From: Musa acuminata AAA Group
Lineage: Eukaryota; Streptophyta; Magnoliopsida; Zingiberales; Musaceae
Assembly: GCF_036884655.1 (NCBI RefSeq)
Contig: NC_088348.1
Coordinates: 21,393,001 to 21,457,000 of the forward strand
Length of the DNA stretch: 64,000 bases
Reading direction: 5' to 3'
Every line of letters starts with the position of its first letter. Position 1 is the first letter of the stretch. A model generated the notes under the pieces. It made no database searches. It was not told the DNA's origin and was given only the letters and a program-made list of their open reading frames with translations. Shown here one piece after another: positions 1 through 11,114 of the stretch. Made by a program: the position numbers and the translations under genes.

Positions 1-1078
1 TATGTACACTTGATTTACGGATGTCGTCAATAGTCTAAAAGGACTTGGTAAAGGTTTCTTAGATTTTGAACTTGTTAATAAAATTTTAAGATCTCTTCCA
101 AAGAGTTGTGACCCTAAAGTCACGGTCATTCAAGAAGCCAAAGATCTAAATAATTTTTCTCTTGAAGAACTAATTGGGTCATTAATAACCTATTAGATGA
201 CTTGTAAAGCTCATGAGGACACCCTTCCAAAGAATAGGAAGGATATGACACTAAAAACCCAAGAAGACCACTTGAAAGAAAACTCAAGTGATGAGGACCT
301 TGATAAAGACTTGACACTCTTAACAAGGAAATTCAAAAAATTCATAAAAAAGAATAAATTTAAAAATAACACTAAAAATAAATTTGAAGCCAGGAAAGAT
401 TAAGTAATATGCTACGAATGTAAGAAGCCGAGACATTACAAGAGCGAATATCCCCTAGCCAAGAAGAGACAACCACATAAGAAGGCTCTTAAAGCAACAT
501 GGGACGACTCAAGTGCATCCAAAGAAGAGGAGCCTACCATCACTGAGCAAGTTGCTCATTATGCACTAATGGCCATTGGAGATGAGGTGAGTAGTTCATT
601 TGATGTAAATTTATCCTTTGATGAACTATTAAATGCTTTTTATGATTTATTTGATGTATACAAATTAATTAGTAAAAAAATAAATTGTTAAAAAAGGAGC
701 ATACTACTCTTGTTAGTGATTTCGATAGATTAAAAGTTGAGCACAATGATAGTTTAGCTCCATGTACGAAATATGATGAACCAGAAACACTTAGAAAGGA
801 AAACTTGCTACTCAAAGAAACCTTAGAAAAATTTGAGGTTGGTAGCAAGTCCTTGAATATGATCCTTGCCAATAAGGGTCACGTTCACAGAAAAGACTGA
901 ATCGAATTTGTGAGTAGCTCTCACCAAAATCCAACCACATTTGTTAAAGGTCATACTTTGCATGTTTCATCCTGAAACAAATATAACTTTTGTTACAAAT
1001 TTGGGCATGTAGCTTATCATTGTCCATTCAAGAAATGTAGTCCACATAAATTGATTTGGGTTCCTAAAAGAATCTCAA
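1..1078 (+). pseudogene. Element A gag remnant (copia UBN2-type Gag)
   Basis: The translation matches the Gag of element E segment by segment: an N-terminal part reading TRFTDVV-like then ILRSLPKS-DPKVT, a lysine-rich stretch near 320-400, a zinc knuckle beginning CYECKK at about 408-440, then an acidic DDSSASKEEE-type stretch and a FDELLNAF segment near 615-640. A second knuckle-like segment (CYKFGHVAYHC) lies near 980-1015. Gag forms the virus-like particle and binds element RNA. The frame is broken by stops (for example near 195 and 402) and frameshifts near 660-690, and the start codon is outside the window. The knuckle has lost its canonical GHYK glycine (PRHYK) and its last cysteine reads Y. 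Confidence 0.8.
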
Positions 1079-1179
1079 ATGACTCAATGTAACATGATAA
1101 GCTATGTAGATCGATTTTTGAGATACCCAAGGTCAAATAGGTACCTAAAAATCATCATTTTTTATAGAAAAATGTATCA

Positions 1180-1316
1180 TCACAAGCTAGGAGTAAGAGA
1201 TGGTACCCTTGATAATAGATGCTCAAGGTATATGACTGGATATTCATCTCAATTCTCTAAGCTCACTAGCATAGACGAAGGATATATTACCCTCGGAGAT
1301 AACAACAAACGGAGGA
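1180..1316 (+). pseudogene. Element A aspartic protease remnant
   Basis: Translation gives a decayed copy of the copia protease start. The E element reads LDSGCSRHMTG, and here the same site reads LDNRCSRYMTG, so the catalytic D-S-G is lost. It is followed by SQFSKLTSIDEGYITLGDNNK, as in E. The sequence stops abruptly at about 1310 at a large foldback, and the rest of protease plus the whole integrase is missing. It is clearly dead. Confidence 0.75.
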
Positions 1317-1371
1317 GGAGGAAAGAGAGAGAATCTCTCTCTTTTCCTCCCTCCTCCCGTAGTTGTTGTTA
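1300..1371. repeat. Large imperfect inverted repeat (foldback) at a deletion junction
   Basis: The left arm 1300-1332 (starts TAACAACAAACGG, ends AAAGAGAGAGA) is matched by the inverted right arm 1334-1371 (starts TCTCTCTCTTTTCC, ends AGTTGTTGTTA), with a few extra bases in the right arm and almost no loop. The left arm begins in protease codons (DNNK), and right after the right arm the sequence resumes far downstream in pol (a TSKGVQ-like segment). The inverted copy therefore sits exactly where the integrase is missing. Confidence 0.8.
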
Positions 1372-1640
1372 GAGAGACATCTAAAGGGGTTCAAATTCGT
1401 TCCTTTCTTAAGAATTTTTGTGCAAATGCCATTTTTCTCTCCTAAATTGAACCTAAATAGAAGCCATAAGGATGCTCCTTGCCTATACTAGTAGTAACAA
1501 TTTTAAGTTGTTTCAAATGGATGTTAAAAGTGCTTTTCTTAATGGCTTTATTTCCGAAGAAGTTTATGTTGAACAACCTCTTGGATTTGAGAATGATAAT
1601 CTCCTTAATCATGTGTTTAAATTGACTAAAGTATGTTCTA
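1372..1640 (+). pseudogene. Element A reverse transcriptase, 5' fragment
   Basis: Residues reading SKGVQIRSFLKNF then an IEPK segment match the pre-RT region of E (17850-17950). A second internal deletion joins this to the RT core at about 1458, which reads [19 protein letters not shown] followed by [18 protein letters not shown], typical of copia RVT_2 (QMDVKSAFLNG). The frame breaks off at about 1640 where inserted element B starts, and resumes at 6606. The fragment carries the first catalytic-region aspartate (MDVK) but not the YxDD motif, which lies beyond B. Confidence 0.85.
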
Positions 1641-3939
1641 ACCTGAATTCAAGTCATTGCAAATTTTATCATGAATATTTGCAATACGTCATCATGCATA
1701 ACATGATCATACTTCTCCCCTTTTGTCATCAACAAAAAGGAGAAGGGTAACTTTCAAATATTTGAAAATATAAGTTCAACTCATTGCATGATAAACATAA
1801 TCTCCATTTTTATCATCATGCAAGCTAGCAAAAATTAAGCAAGTGCTACATCATATTAGAACATGCAAGCTATCAAGTTTTAGAAATGCAAAGTAGTAAG
1901 ATAGCATGTTCTACAACATACAAGCTAGCAAAATTTTTCATCATTTTAGAAAGTGTAAGCTAGCAATTTTATATCACTTTACAATATGCATAATCACCAA
2001 ATCATCATTAATTTTAAAGATGTGCATGATTGCAAATTTTGTAAGTTAACATGCTTTGCTTCTTGAGATAGGCAAGATAGCACTTTTGCTTCTCTTGAGA
2101 TTGCAAGCTAGCAATTCTTAGTGATATTCAAGATACCAATTTCTACATCATGCAAGCTAGTAAAATTTTTTACATCATTAAAAAAATATATAAGCTAGTA
2201 ACATTGAGATATTCAAGAAAACAACTTTTGGCTTCTTGAAATATACAAATTAGCAATCTTTGCTTCTCTTTTGAGATGAGCAAGCTAGCATGTCTTTGCA
2301 TCTTCTTGACTTGTGCAAGCTAGCTAGCAAGCTAGCTATCTCCCTTATTTTTGTCCTTGTCAAAAAGAAGGGAAGAATATAATTTTATAATTCTTTTTCC
2401 TTTACGATAATTTTTAAATCATGACAAATATAAAGTATCAATCTTATTTGTGTATCATTATATTTTCAAATTAAAATATGTATAATTTCAAAACCTTACA
2501 TTTATATCCTTACTTCATGCATGATATAAATAAATCAATCACCATGGGCATATCAAACATGATATTCAAGCATTCATGATACATCATTTTGGCAACAAAT
2601 CATGATGGTATATAAATGTCAAATTATATTACATCCTATCATGCATGATGATAACTTCTCATTTGTTTGCATCAACATAAATTCATGAGTATTTCATGCA
2701 TAATTTCATATCATCATAAAAAATATCAAGAGATTTTTGGTGATGAGATATACAAATCATGAAGACAAATTGTGAATATCAAGAGATATATTATGATTCT
2801 TCTCAAATGGCATAAAGAAAGAATCATAGTAGACAATCTTGATTTATAAAAAAAATTTTCAAGTTATAAATCATGAGAAATCAATATCATGATTTCGATA
2901 AAATCCATTAAATTTAAATCATTTTCATAATCCATGAGATTCATAAAAGCATAATATACATGGATTCATTAATAAAAAATCAAAATCAATTTCATGGTTC
3001 AAAAATTCATATCATAGGAATTGAGAAATTTTCAAGAAATGTATTCCCCTTTTATTTCATACAAGGGGAATACATTTGCTAAATAAAAACATTCATCATC
3101 GTTTTAAAACCAAAAAATTAATTTTCATCACGACAAGGATCAACAAGCCATAAATCATAAAAAATATCATGCATAATTTCGAAATATAAACTCATTAAGC
3201 ATGATATCAAATCTCTTAACATTTTCATTGAGACATTAAGTATGGCTTTATTGAACATAATGTTGAATGATTCTTAAAGATATCTAATCTTCTTTAGTTT
3301 CAGTTTGTATGATTGACTTTATATTAGCATGGCCAAATATTTGTTCTTATATCAATACCATGCATCATGTTTAAAATCGAAAACCAAGGACAAGATTTAT
3401 CATAAAAATCATCAAGCCTTCCATACAAAAGCTATCATGTATAACTTCAAAATCTCATGTATAGAATAAAGTCATCAAGCATTGTACCAAAACTTTTATT
3501 AAAAACAACAAGCATGATTTGATTGAACGTTTTCAATCAAAGTCGGAAATCAATATGGAAATCAATATGATATATATTATTATTTCTTTAGACAAAAGAT
3601 TTGATTTATCCTTTTATATGATTGATTTTATATAAGTATGTTCAAATTTTTCATATGAGAGCCATCCAACAAAACTTGAAAAGCAATACAAAATCATCAC
3701 AATACACATAATTGTTTATACCATACAAGAAATTAATCACTAGATTTAATTCTAACATTTTGTTCATTTATCATAAAATATATAATTTTCATGATTATTT
3801 TTAAAATTACTAGAATGATAAGCATGATCCTAATTTTTTAGTAATTTCATTATATTATTAAATATGTAATTAAAAAAATAATTAAACTCAATTAAAAATA
3901 ACTCATTAAAATCATCATGTAATTTCGAAATAAATTAAG
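1641..3939 (-). other. Noncoding AT-rich filler of element B
   Basis: No gene is seen. The first 700 bases contain many scattered CAAGCTAGCAA-like motifs (for example near 1829, 1920, 2104 and 2326) and PPT-like modules (1711-1746 and 2337-2374). In each module CTCCCC/CTCCCTT is followed by TGTC and then AAAAAGGAGAAG or AAAAAGAAGGGAAG. The rest is ATCA/TCAT-rich sequence similar to the fillers of F and G. Confidence 0.7.
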
Positions 3940-4850
3940 GGAGTTTCATTTACCTCGTCGTCAAAAGTCATTAAGGCGTAGTTTGTCACCTCGCCTTTAT
4001 TGATTTTCTCCTCGTCTTCAGAGGAGCTCGATTCATCCTAAAGTTTTTCCCTCTTCTTGCGTTCATAGCACATAGTTGCGTTCTTTTTGTTCTTTCATTT
4101 TTGTTTCATGAACTTTTTAAATTTCATAGTGATGAGTTCAAGTTCACCATCACTTGAGCTTATGCTCGAGTGGTCTTCAATTGTTTTTAGTCTGAAATCC
4201 TTCTTGTTCTTTAGAAGGTGGTTTTCAAGTTCTTCACGTGTATTACACATCATTTCAAAGGTCATTAGAGACCTGATAATTTCTTCAATAAAAAAAGTAT
4301 TCAAAATTTTTGATTCTTGAATAGTCGTTATTTTCGAATCCTAATTTTTTGAAAGTGATCGTAAAATCTTGTTAATGAGTTCAAATTAGAAAAGCATTTG
4401 CCAAGAGCTTTTAAACCATTGACGACATCTGTAAAACGGGTGTACATGTCAACAATGGTTTCGCTCGGCTTCATTCGAAAAAGTTCAAAATCGTGTATTA
4501 AAAGATTGACTTTAGATTCTTTAACTCTAGCAGTGCCTTCGTGTATGATTTCAAGAGTGTGCCAAATATCGAAAGTCGTTTCACACATAGAAATACGATT
4601 AAACTCAGATTTATCCAAAGTGCAAAATAGAGCGTTCATAGCTCTAGCATTTAAGGAAAAAATCTTCTTCTCCAAATCATTCCAATGGTTCATTGGAAGA
4701 GAAGACATTTCAAATCTGTTTTCAATAATATTTCATAAATTTAAATCCAAAGAAAGTAAGAAAACTCTCATTCGAGTTTTCCAATATGTGTAGTTCATCC
4801 CATTGAACAAGGGAGGACGAATGAGAGAAAGTCCCTCTTAAAAGCCAAAA
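3940..4850 (-). pseudogene. Element B gag (knuckle-less copia Gag), broken
   Basis: The open part 4328-4708 reads MSSLPMNHWNDLEKKIFSLN and continues through KSEFNRISMCETTFDIWHTL, collinear with the intact Gag of F (23910-24830). A frameshift near 4340 separates the C-terminal part (4095-4304). The C-terminus has a single C-Y-E-R-K-K stretch in place of the CCHC knuckle, the same internal deletion as in F and G, then an acidic ESSSEDEEK segment. Several stops make it nonfunctional. Confidence 0.8.
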
Positions 4851-4893
4851 AGAGCAATTTCTTATTGGGTGTTAAACCAAAAGAGAAAAATGA

Positions 4894-4908
4894 GGCTCTG
4901 ACACCAAT
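4894..4908 (-). other. PBS of element B (initiator tRNA-Met type)
   Basis: The minus strand reads TTGGTGTCAGAGCC directly after the LTR end. This is one mismatch from TGGTATCAGAGCC, the usual complement of the plant initiator tRNA-Met 3' end. Confidence 0.85.
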
Positions 4909-6605
4909 TGTTAGGAACAAAATCGGTACTAAGAGAGGGGGGGGGGGGGGGGTGAATTAGTGCAGCGGTAAAATACGTCGGTTCCGAAAACTTTTCGTAT
5001 GATAAAAGCCAAACTAGGAAATGCTTAACTTGAAAGCATGTTTGTAAATGTATTGAAGGTAGTAAGTAAGTAAAATGGTTTGTAGTAAAGTAAATTACTT
5101 AAGACGAAATGCAAACAAGATTTTAGAGCGGTTCGGTCATCGTGACCTACATTCACTTCGTCGATTCCTCTTCTGTCGAGGCCACTAACATCTACTATCG
5201 GTCTTCCTTCAATAGGTGAAGACCAACCATCTTTTATACCCTTCTTTTCCTTTTCACGGGTTTAGGAGATAACCTTTACAAGCACACACACTCCTCGTAA
5301 ATAGAATTATAAACTTAGATTAGAGGAAGGGATTTCTCAAGTGATTGCAACAGTGTTTCTTCACTTTTAAACTCTCTGTGCTTGTGTATCTTAACCAGGG
5401 ATGAGAGGGGTATTTATAGGCCTTAAGTTGATTCAAACTTGGAGCCTAGAAACATCTCATCCCGGGTTTCCTGGGTTCGGGCGGTACCACCGCTTGTGTT
5501 GGGCGATACTACCACCAGTGTCAGTCTGATACTGACATTGCACTAGGTGGTACCACCGCCCAGTCTAACGGTACCACCACCTATCACTGGGCCGCTAGGC
5601 GGTACCACTGCCTAGACTAGCGGTACCACCGCTTGGCACCCTGCCAAGGGTGGTACCACTGCTTATACTGGCGATACCACTTCTTGACACCCTGCAAGGG
5701 GTGGTACCACTGCCCAAACTAGCAGTACCATCGCCTAACATAGTCTTGGAGACTGTGTCATGACGGTGCCATCTCTTGGGTTAATGTTTGGACCTTTCAT
5801 TGGGCCCAATATAGTCCTTACATGGGCCCAACTGGCTCCTAATTGGGTTGGCTCAATTCCAATCCCAATTATGTATTAACTACAAATTCTAAGATATTTC
5901 CTAAGTTAAATAAGTCCGTAAGTCTAGTTTCTTCCGACGAGCTTCTGGCGATCTTTCGGCGAACTTCCGACGATCTCTCGACAATGTTCCAACGGACTTC
6001 CGACAATCTCCTGAACTTCATGACGATCTTCTTGGCGAGTTCAGTCGAGCTTCTCTAGCAAGCTTTGAGACTTCTCGGCTGGTTCCTGCAGAACTTCAGA
6101 CGAACGTCCGGACTTCCGTTGAACTCTCGAACTCCCAACGAAATCACGTTCTTGACTCTGGGACTTCATTTTGCTTTATGCCTTACTATCGTAATTAATC
6201 CTGCACATATAAAAATATACTTCAATCTAGATAATTATTACTAAGCATGAATCATATTTCCAGCATGTTATTGGTCCATCGACATTTCGTCCGATTCTTC
6301 GGTGCATCATCCTCTCTTGCGGCCTATTGCCTAATCGGCCAATTGACCTCCACAACTCCGATATCCTTAGCGCAATATCTGCTCTTCTTGGCCCAATGCC
6401 CGAATCCATGGCTCGAAGCATTCTGTCGATACGTCATCTGATCTTCCGGCTAGACGTCCAATCTTCTGACATGTTCCATCGGCCCAACACGATTCTTCCC
6501 ACTTTAATTGTCTCATCCTAATTGAAGCATCCTGCATCACTCGAAACACAGATCAAATCATAAATACTATCAATTTGTTTCATCATCAAAATATGAGATT
6601 CAACA
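4909..6605 (-). repeat. 5' LTR of element B
   Basis: The LTR runs from TGTTAGGAAC at its U5 end to GAGATTCAACA at its U3 end in plus-strand reading, about 1697 bp. It contains a long G run (near 4936-4953) by the U5 end, a TATA-like tract (GTATTTATAGGCC, about 5410-5423) and an array of GGTACCACCGCC-type dyads (about 5480-5735) upstream of that TATA on the minus strand. It also carries the additional U3 block of about 300 bp (about 6250-6545) shared with C, F, G, H and I. Only this LTR survives. Confidence 0.9.
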
Positions 6606-7612
6606 CATTGTTTATCAAAAATTTTGAAAATAATTTTCTTATTGTTCAAATTTATGTTGATGATATTATTTTCGATTCCACGAATGAATCTCTATGTAAA
6701 TCATTTGCTAAAAGTATGAGTCTTGAATTTGAAATGAGTTTGATAGGGGAATTAACTTTCTTTTTAGGCTTATAAATCAAACAACTAACTAATGATATTT
6801 TTCTTAGTCAAACAAAATATGCTTTAGATTTGCTAAAAATGTTTAATATGGATAGCTCAAAGGCCATCAATACTCCTATGAGTACCTCCACTAAGTTAGA
6901 CATTGATGAAAGTGGAGAAAACTTTGATTAAAAAACTTATAGGGGTATGATAGGAAGTTTACTATACCTCACCGTAACTAGACCGGATATCATGTTTAGT
7001 GTAGGACTTTATGCTAGGTTTTAATCTAATTCTAAGATATCTCATCTTAAAGCATTTAAGAGAATTCTTAGATATCTTAAAGGTACCACTAATCTAGGAT
7101 TATGGTATCTAAAATATGAGAACTTTGAACTAATTACTTATGCTGATGCGGATTTTATTGGTTGTAGATTAGATAGAAAAAGCACATCCGGAACATGTCA
7201 ATTTTTAGGAGACATACTTGTTTCTTGGTCTTCTAAGAAACAAAACTCGGTTGCACTATCTACAACCGAAGCTGAGTATATTGCAGCTAGTGCATGTTGT
7301 GCACAAGTTGTGTGGGTGAAAAACCTTTAGAGGATTATAAGATTCATCTTAAACATATTCCCATAAAATGTGATAACACAAGTGCAATATGTTTAACAAA
7401 AAATCTCATTCAACACTCTAGAACTAAACATATTGATATTAGGCATCACTTTATATGAGATCCATGCTAATAATCATGATGTAATCTTAGAGTTTATTGA
7501 TACAAAACATCAATTAGCCAATATTTTTATAAAGCCTTTAAGTGAAGAACAATTTGATTTTATTAGAATAGAATTAGGAATGTTAATTTGTTCGAATGCA
7601 TGGATTTGTTAA
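6606..7612 (+). pseudogene. Element A reverse transcriptase 3' part and RNase H
   Basis: Resumes A's pol right after B with TLFIKNFENN, then VQIYVDDIIFDST, which carries the copia catalytic YVDD. Next come SLIGELTFFLGL, the thumb/connection, then RNase H landmarks: [22 protein letters not shown], and a KHxD-equivalent region now out of frame. The end is LSEEQFDFIRIELGMLIC, as in E. In-frame stops (FLGL*, FD*KTY, ARF*SN) and a frameshift near 7327 make it dead. Confidence 0.88.
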
Positions 7613-8988
7613 ATTTTATTTTCGGACTTTCTTAATTCTTTGGATCACTCACTTAAATCATGATCTTATAGTATATGCAATGAGCGATATGCATTTTCCC
7701 ATACAAGTTTTATATGATGTTTGAGTACGAATCTTCTCCTCTTATGATGCGAATAAGATGCTTACTTAGATGTTATAACTCTTACTTTGATGTCAAAAAT
7801 CTGTACCGAAAATTTTATGATGTTGTGATCTCTTTATCATACAAATGATGCATTATCAGATTCTTAATATTGTGAACTTTTGAATGCTACAATGCAATAA
7901 TAATGATATTTCAAGCAAAGAGTGATGAAAGGCTATGCCAAAACATTTTATCATGCATAAATTGATTGTGCATTTAAATATCTTGATGTTTGATACATGG
8001 AAGTCATTGACAAATGCATCTCTCACGGATTTCACTCTTGTGAATTTTTAATGAGAAATGGATTTGATGTAATGCTCTTCTCACTGTGAAGTTTTATTCG
8101 TGAATTTCTCCTTCATGTGATACTCCTCTCCCATGAATTCTTCCTTATTCTTCTCATAAAAGATTAATTTTATGAATTCCAATGGATATCTTAATCCTTG
8201 AAAAATAAATTTTCGTGTGTGATAATTATTTGCAAGATTGGGGATTTGATTTCATATGGATATCTCGATCCTTTTCATGAATTCCTTCTCTTTGTCAAAA
8301 TGAAAGCATGTTTTAACGAAAACTTATTTATCGTTTTTGACTTGATTCAAATCATTTCACAAATTTAGTTCCTAATGGATTCCCTCCTTACCTTCTTTCC
8401 TCTTCTTCATGCAAAATTGTGATGACAAAAGGAGAGAAGTTGATGGAATCTATCACTTTAATGTTGATAACATTTAATGATGAGAACTTTTGAGTGTGAA
8501 ACTTGCTTGAATTTTTCTTTTACCATACTTATATTATTGAATTGTTCTCCTTTTTGTTGATGACAAGAGATAATACCAAAATGTGGTAAATTGATGACAA
8601 ATGTATGAAATATATTTCATCATATATGCTTGACATGTTTGCTTGATAAATTTCTTTCATTATGATAAGATATCTAGAGTTTAACTTACTATTGTACAAT
8701 TAATATCTTGTCACAAAATGATGAATTGCTATCTTTGTCATCTTTCATATTTGAGATATCATGCTTGAAAATGGATGTCATGCCTTGACATCATTTTGAT
8801 AAAAACTTGGAATCGTATGTTAGATCATGATAGGAATCATGATGTGCATGTTGATAAGTTTAATGAACTTATCTTATCAGTTTGTTTCTTAAATTCAAAG
8901 ACCTTGAATTCAAGAATGTCTTTTCTCAAGTATGACATATAGATAGGGGGAGTTAAGGTTAACTCAATCATCAATTGATTGCCATCAT
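7613..8988 (+). other. 3' noncoding region of element A
   Basis: The stretch between pol and the PPT has no open frame of note. It is collinear in reverse with 14978-16334 of element E. It holds one PPT-like module (about 8544-8572) but not the CAAGCTAGCAA clusters seen in gag-only elements. Some sireviruses carry an env-like ORF here; none is recognisable. Confidence 0.65.
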
Positions 8989-9003
8989 AAAAAAGGGAGA
9001 GAT
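8989..9003 (+). other. PPT of element A
   Basis: AAAAAAGGGAGAGAT lies immediately before the 3' LTR start TGTTGAATCTCGG. Its place and purine content fit the plus-strand primer site. Confidence 0.85.
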
Positions 9004-9480
9004 TGTTGAATCTCGGATTTTGATAATTAAGTCAATTGTAAATTGTTTGATCTAATCTATATGTTGAGAAAAGTTTGCAGGATTAATTACGATAGCAGTA
9101 AGATATAAAGTAAGTGTTATGCTGGAATCCAGATCGAGATCTCGTTGGGAGTTCAAGAGTTCGTCGGAAGTTCTGTTGGAATCAACCAAGAAGTCCACCG
9201 GAGCATTACCGAGAGTTCGTTGAATGTTCGCCGGAAGCTCGCTGGAAGAGCAATTGACGTACCAGAATAAGAAGTGCTATGATTATATCTTAATTATCGT
9301 AGTTAGATCATAAATTAAGTTAGGATTAGGAGGTTATCCCACTAACTTAATTAGGGGTCAACTAGGCCCTTAACAGGGCTGAATTGGGCCGAATTAAGCA
9401 GCCCATTCAACCCTTGAATTCTTGGTCGATGGTGGGACTGCTTGGAAAGCAGTGCCCCAAGTTATCTGGGCGGTGGTACC
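9004..9480 (+). repeat. 3' LTR of element A, left part (interrupted by C)
   Basis: Begins TGTTGAATCTCGGATTTTG directly after the PPT and contains GGCGGTGGTACC at its right edge, where solo LTR C is inserted. The U3 is short: it passes straight from the first about 60 bp to GCAGGATTAATTACGATAG, lacking the about 300-bp block of C, F, G, H and I, as in E. The LTR continues at 40522. Confidence 0.88.
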
Positions 9481-10706
9481 TGTTAAATCTCATATTTTGA
9501 TGATGAAACCAATTGATAAGTGTTTATAAATTGATCTACGTTTTAAGTGACGCAGGATGCTTCGATCAGGATGAGACAATTAAAACAGGAAGAATCATGT
9601 TGGGCTAGTGGAACATATAAGAAGATTAGACATCTAACCGAAGGATCGGATGACGTATCGACAGAAGGCTTCAGGCCATGGATTCGGGCATCAAGCCAAG
9701 AAGAGCGGATATTGCGCCAAGGATATCGGAGTTGCGAAGTCAACTGGCTGATTAGGCAATAGGCCGCAAGAGAGGATGATGCACCGAAGAATCGAACGAA
9801 GTGTCAATGGACCAATGACATGCCGGACAACATGATTCAAGCTTAGTAATAATTGTCTAGATCGAAGTGTGTTTTTTACATGTGCAGGATTAACTATGAT
9901 AGTAAGGCATAAAGCAATATGAAGTCCCGGAGTCAAGAACTCGATTTCGTTGGGAGTTCGAGAGTTTGTCGGAAGTCCAGACGTTCGTCGAAAGTTCTGC
10001 AGGAACCAGCCGAGAAGTCTCGGAGCTTGCCAAAGAAGCTCGTCAGAACTCGCCAAGAAGATCATCGTGAATTCCAGGAGCTTACTGAGAGTCCGCTAGA
10101 ATATTGCCGAGAGATCGTCGGAAGTATGCCGGAAGATCTCCGGAAGCCCGCCGGAAGAAACCAAGACTTACGAAATTGTTTAGCTTAAGTATGTCTTAGA
10201 TTTCGTAGTTAGCATATAATTGAGATTAGATTTGGGCCAACCCAATTATGGGCCAGTTGGGTCCATGTAAGGACCGTGTTGGGCCCAATGAAAGGCCCAA
10301 ATAGTGATCCAAGAAGTGGCATCATCGTGGCACAATCTTCGAGACTATGTTAGACAGTGGTACCACTAGTCTGGGTGGTAGTACTGCCCCTAGTAGGGTG
10401 CCAGGTGGTGGTATTGCCCAATGGACCAATGCTAGGCGGTGGTATTGCCAGAATGGGTGGTGGTATCGCCCAATGTAGTGTTAGTATCAGATTGACACTA
10501 GCGGTGGTACCGCCCGGACCCAGGAAACCCGGGATGAGATATTTTTAGGCTCCAAATTTGAATCAACTTGAAGCCTATAAATACCCCTCTCATCCCTGGT
10601 TAAAGAACACAAGCACAGAGAATTTAAAGAGGAAAAAACGCTATTGTAATCTCTTGTGAGAATCCTCCTCTTCTAGTCTGAGTGTTAAAATAGTTTGAGA
10701 GAGGAG
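9481..10706 (+). repeat. Solo LTR C, left part (interrupted by gypsy D)
   Basis: Starts TGTTAAATCTCATATTTTG and continues at 40140. No internal domain, PBS or PPT of its own is present, so it is a solo LTR. It is flanked by GTACC (9476-9480) and GTACT (40522-40526), a TSD with one mismatch. It holds the long U3 block (about 9543-9880), a GGTGGTA..GCC-type dyad array (about 10353-10515) and a TATA box CCTATAAATA at 10574-10583. Confidence 0.88.
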
Positions 10707-11100
10707 TGTTAGGACTCTAGCTATGAGAGTCTTAATTGAGAGGGACATTCATGTAAAACCTACCTAAACTGACCCCTATTAAAGAGGTGAAGAGGCCGGC
10801 TAAGGTTAGGAGGTTGTTTCTTAGAGAAGAATTAGGAGTTGTAAAGGAATAGGAGTCTTGAGTAGGAGTCCTATTAGGAGTTGGTTAGAAGTAGGAGTCT
10901 TGAGTAGGAGTCCTATTAGGAGTTAGGGTTTAGAAGCCCTATAAATAGCTATGTATTCCTCCTCTTTTGATAAGCAATAGATGAATCTTTTCTGCAGCCT
11001 TTGAGCAGCAACTTGGAGGGAGGAACCCCTATAGAGTTCCAAAGAGACCGATCCCCTAAAGAGATCAACCCCAAGTTTAGAATCTGCAAGGGTTCTAACA
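10707..11100 (+). repeat. 5' LTR of element D
   Basis: TGTTAGGACTCTAGC at the start and GGGTTCTAACA at the end, 394 bp. A TATA box CTATAAATAG lies at 10939-10948. It includes a short internal duplication of a TAGGAGTCTTGAGTAGGAG-type segment (10850-10925). Confidence 0.92.
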
Positions 11101-11114
11101 CCTAGTATCAGAGC
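11101..11114 (+). other. PBS of element D
   Basis: CCTAGTATCAGAGC follows the LTR end. The ATCAGAGC core matches the initiator tRNA-Met type site, while the first bases have drifted. Confidence 0.75.

Larger units (their letters stand above)
1641..6605 (-). mobile_element. Element B: gag-only copia retrotransposon, 3' end deleted
   Basis: On the minus strand the order is 5' LTR (4909-6605), PBS (4894-4908), broken gag (about 3940-4850), then AT-rich filler down to about 1641. The left edge joins element A's RT directly to filler sequence that in element G lies about 100 bp inside the PPT. The 3' LTR, PPT and a piece of A's RT were therefore removed by one deletion. There is no pol between gag and the filler end, as in F and G. 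Confidence 0.85.
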
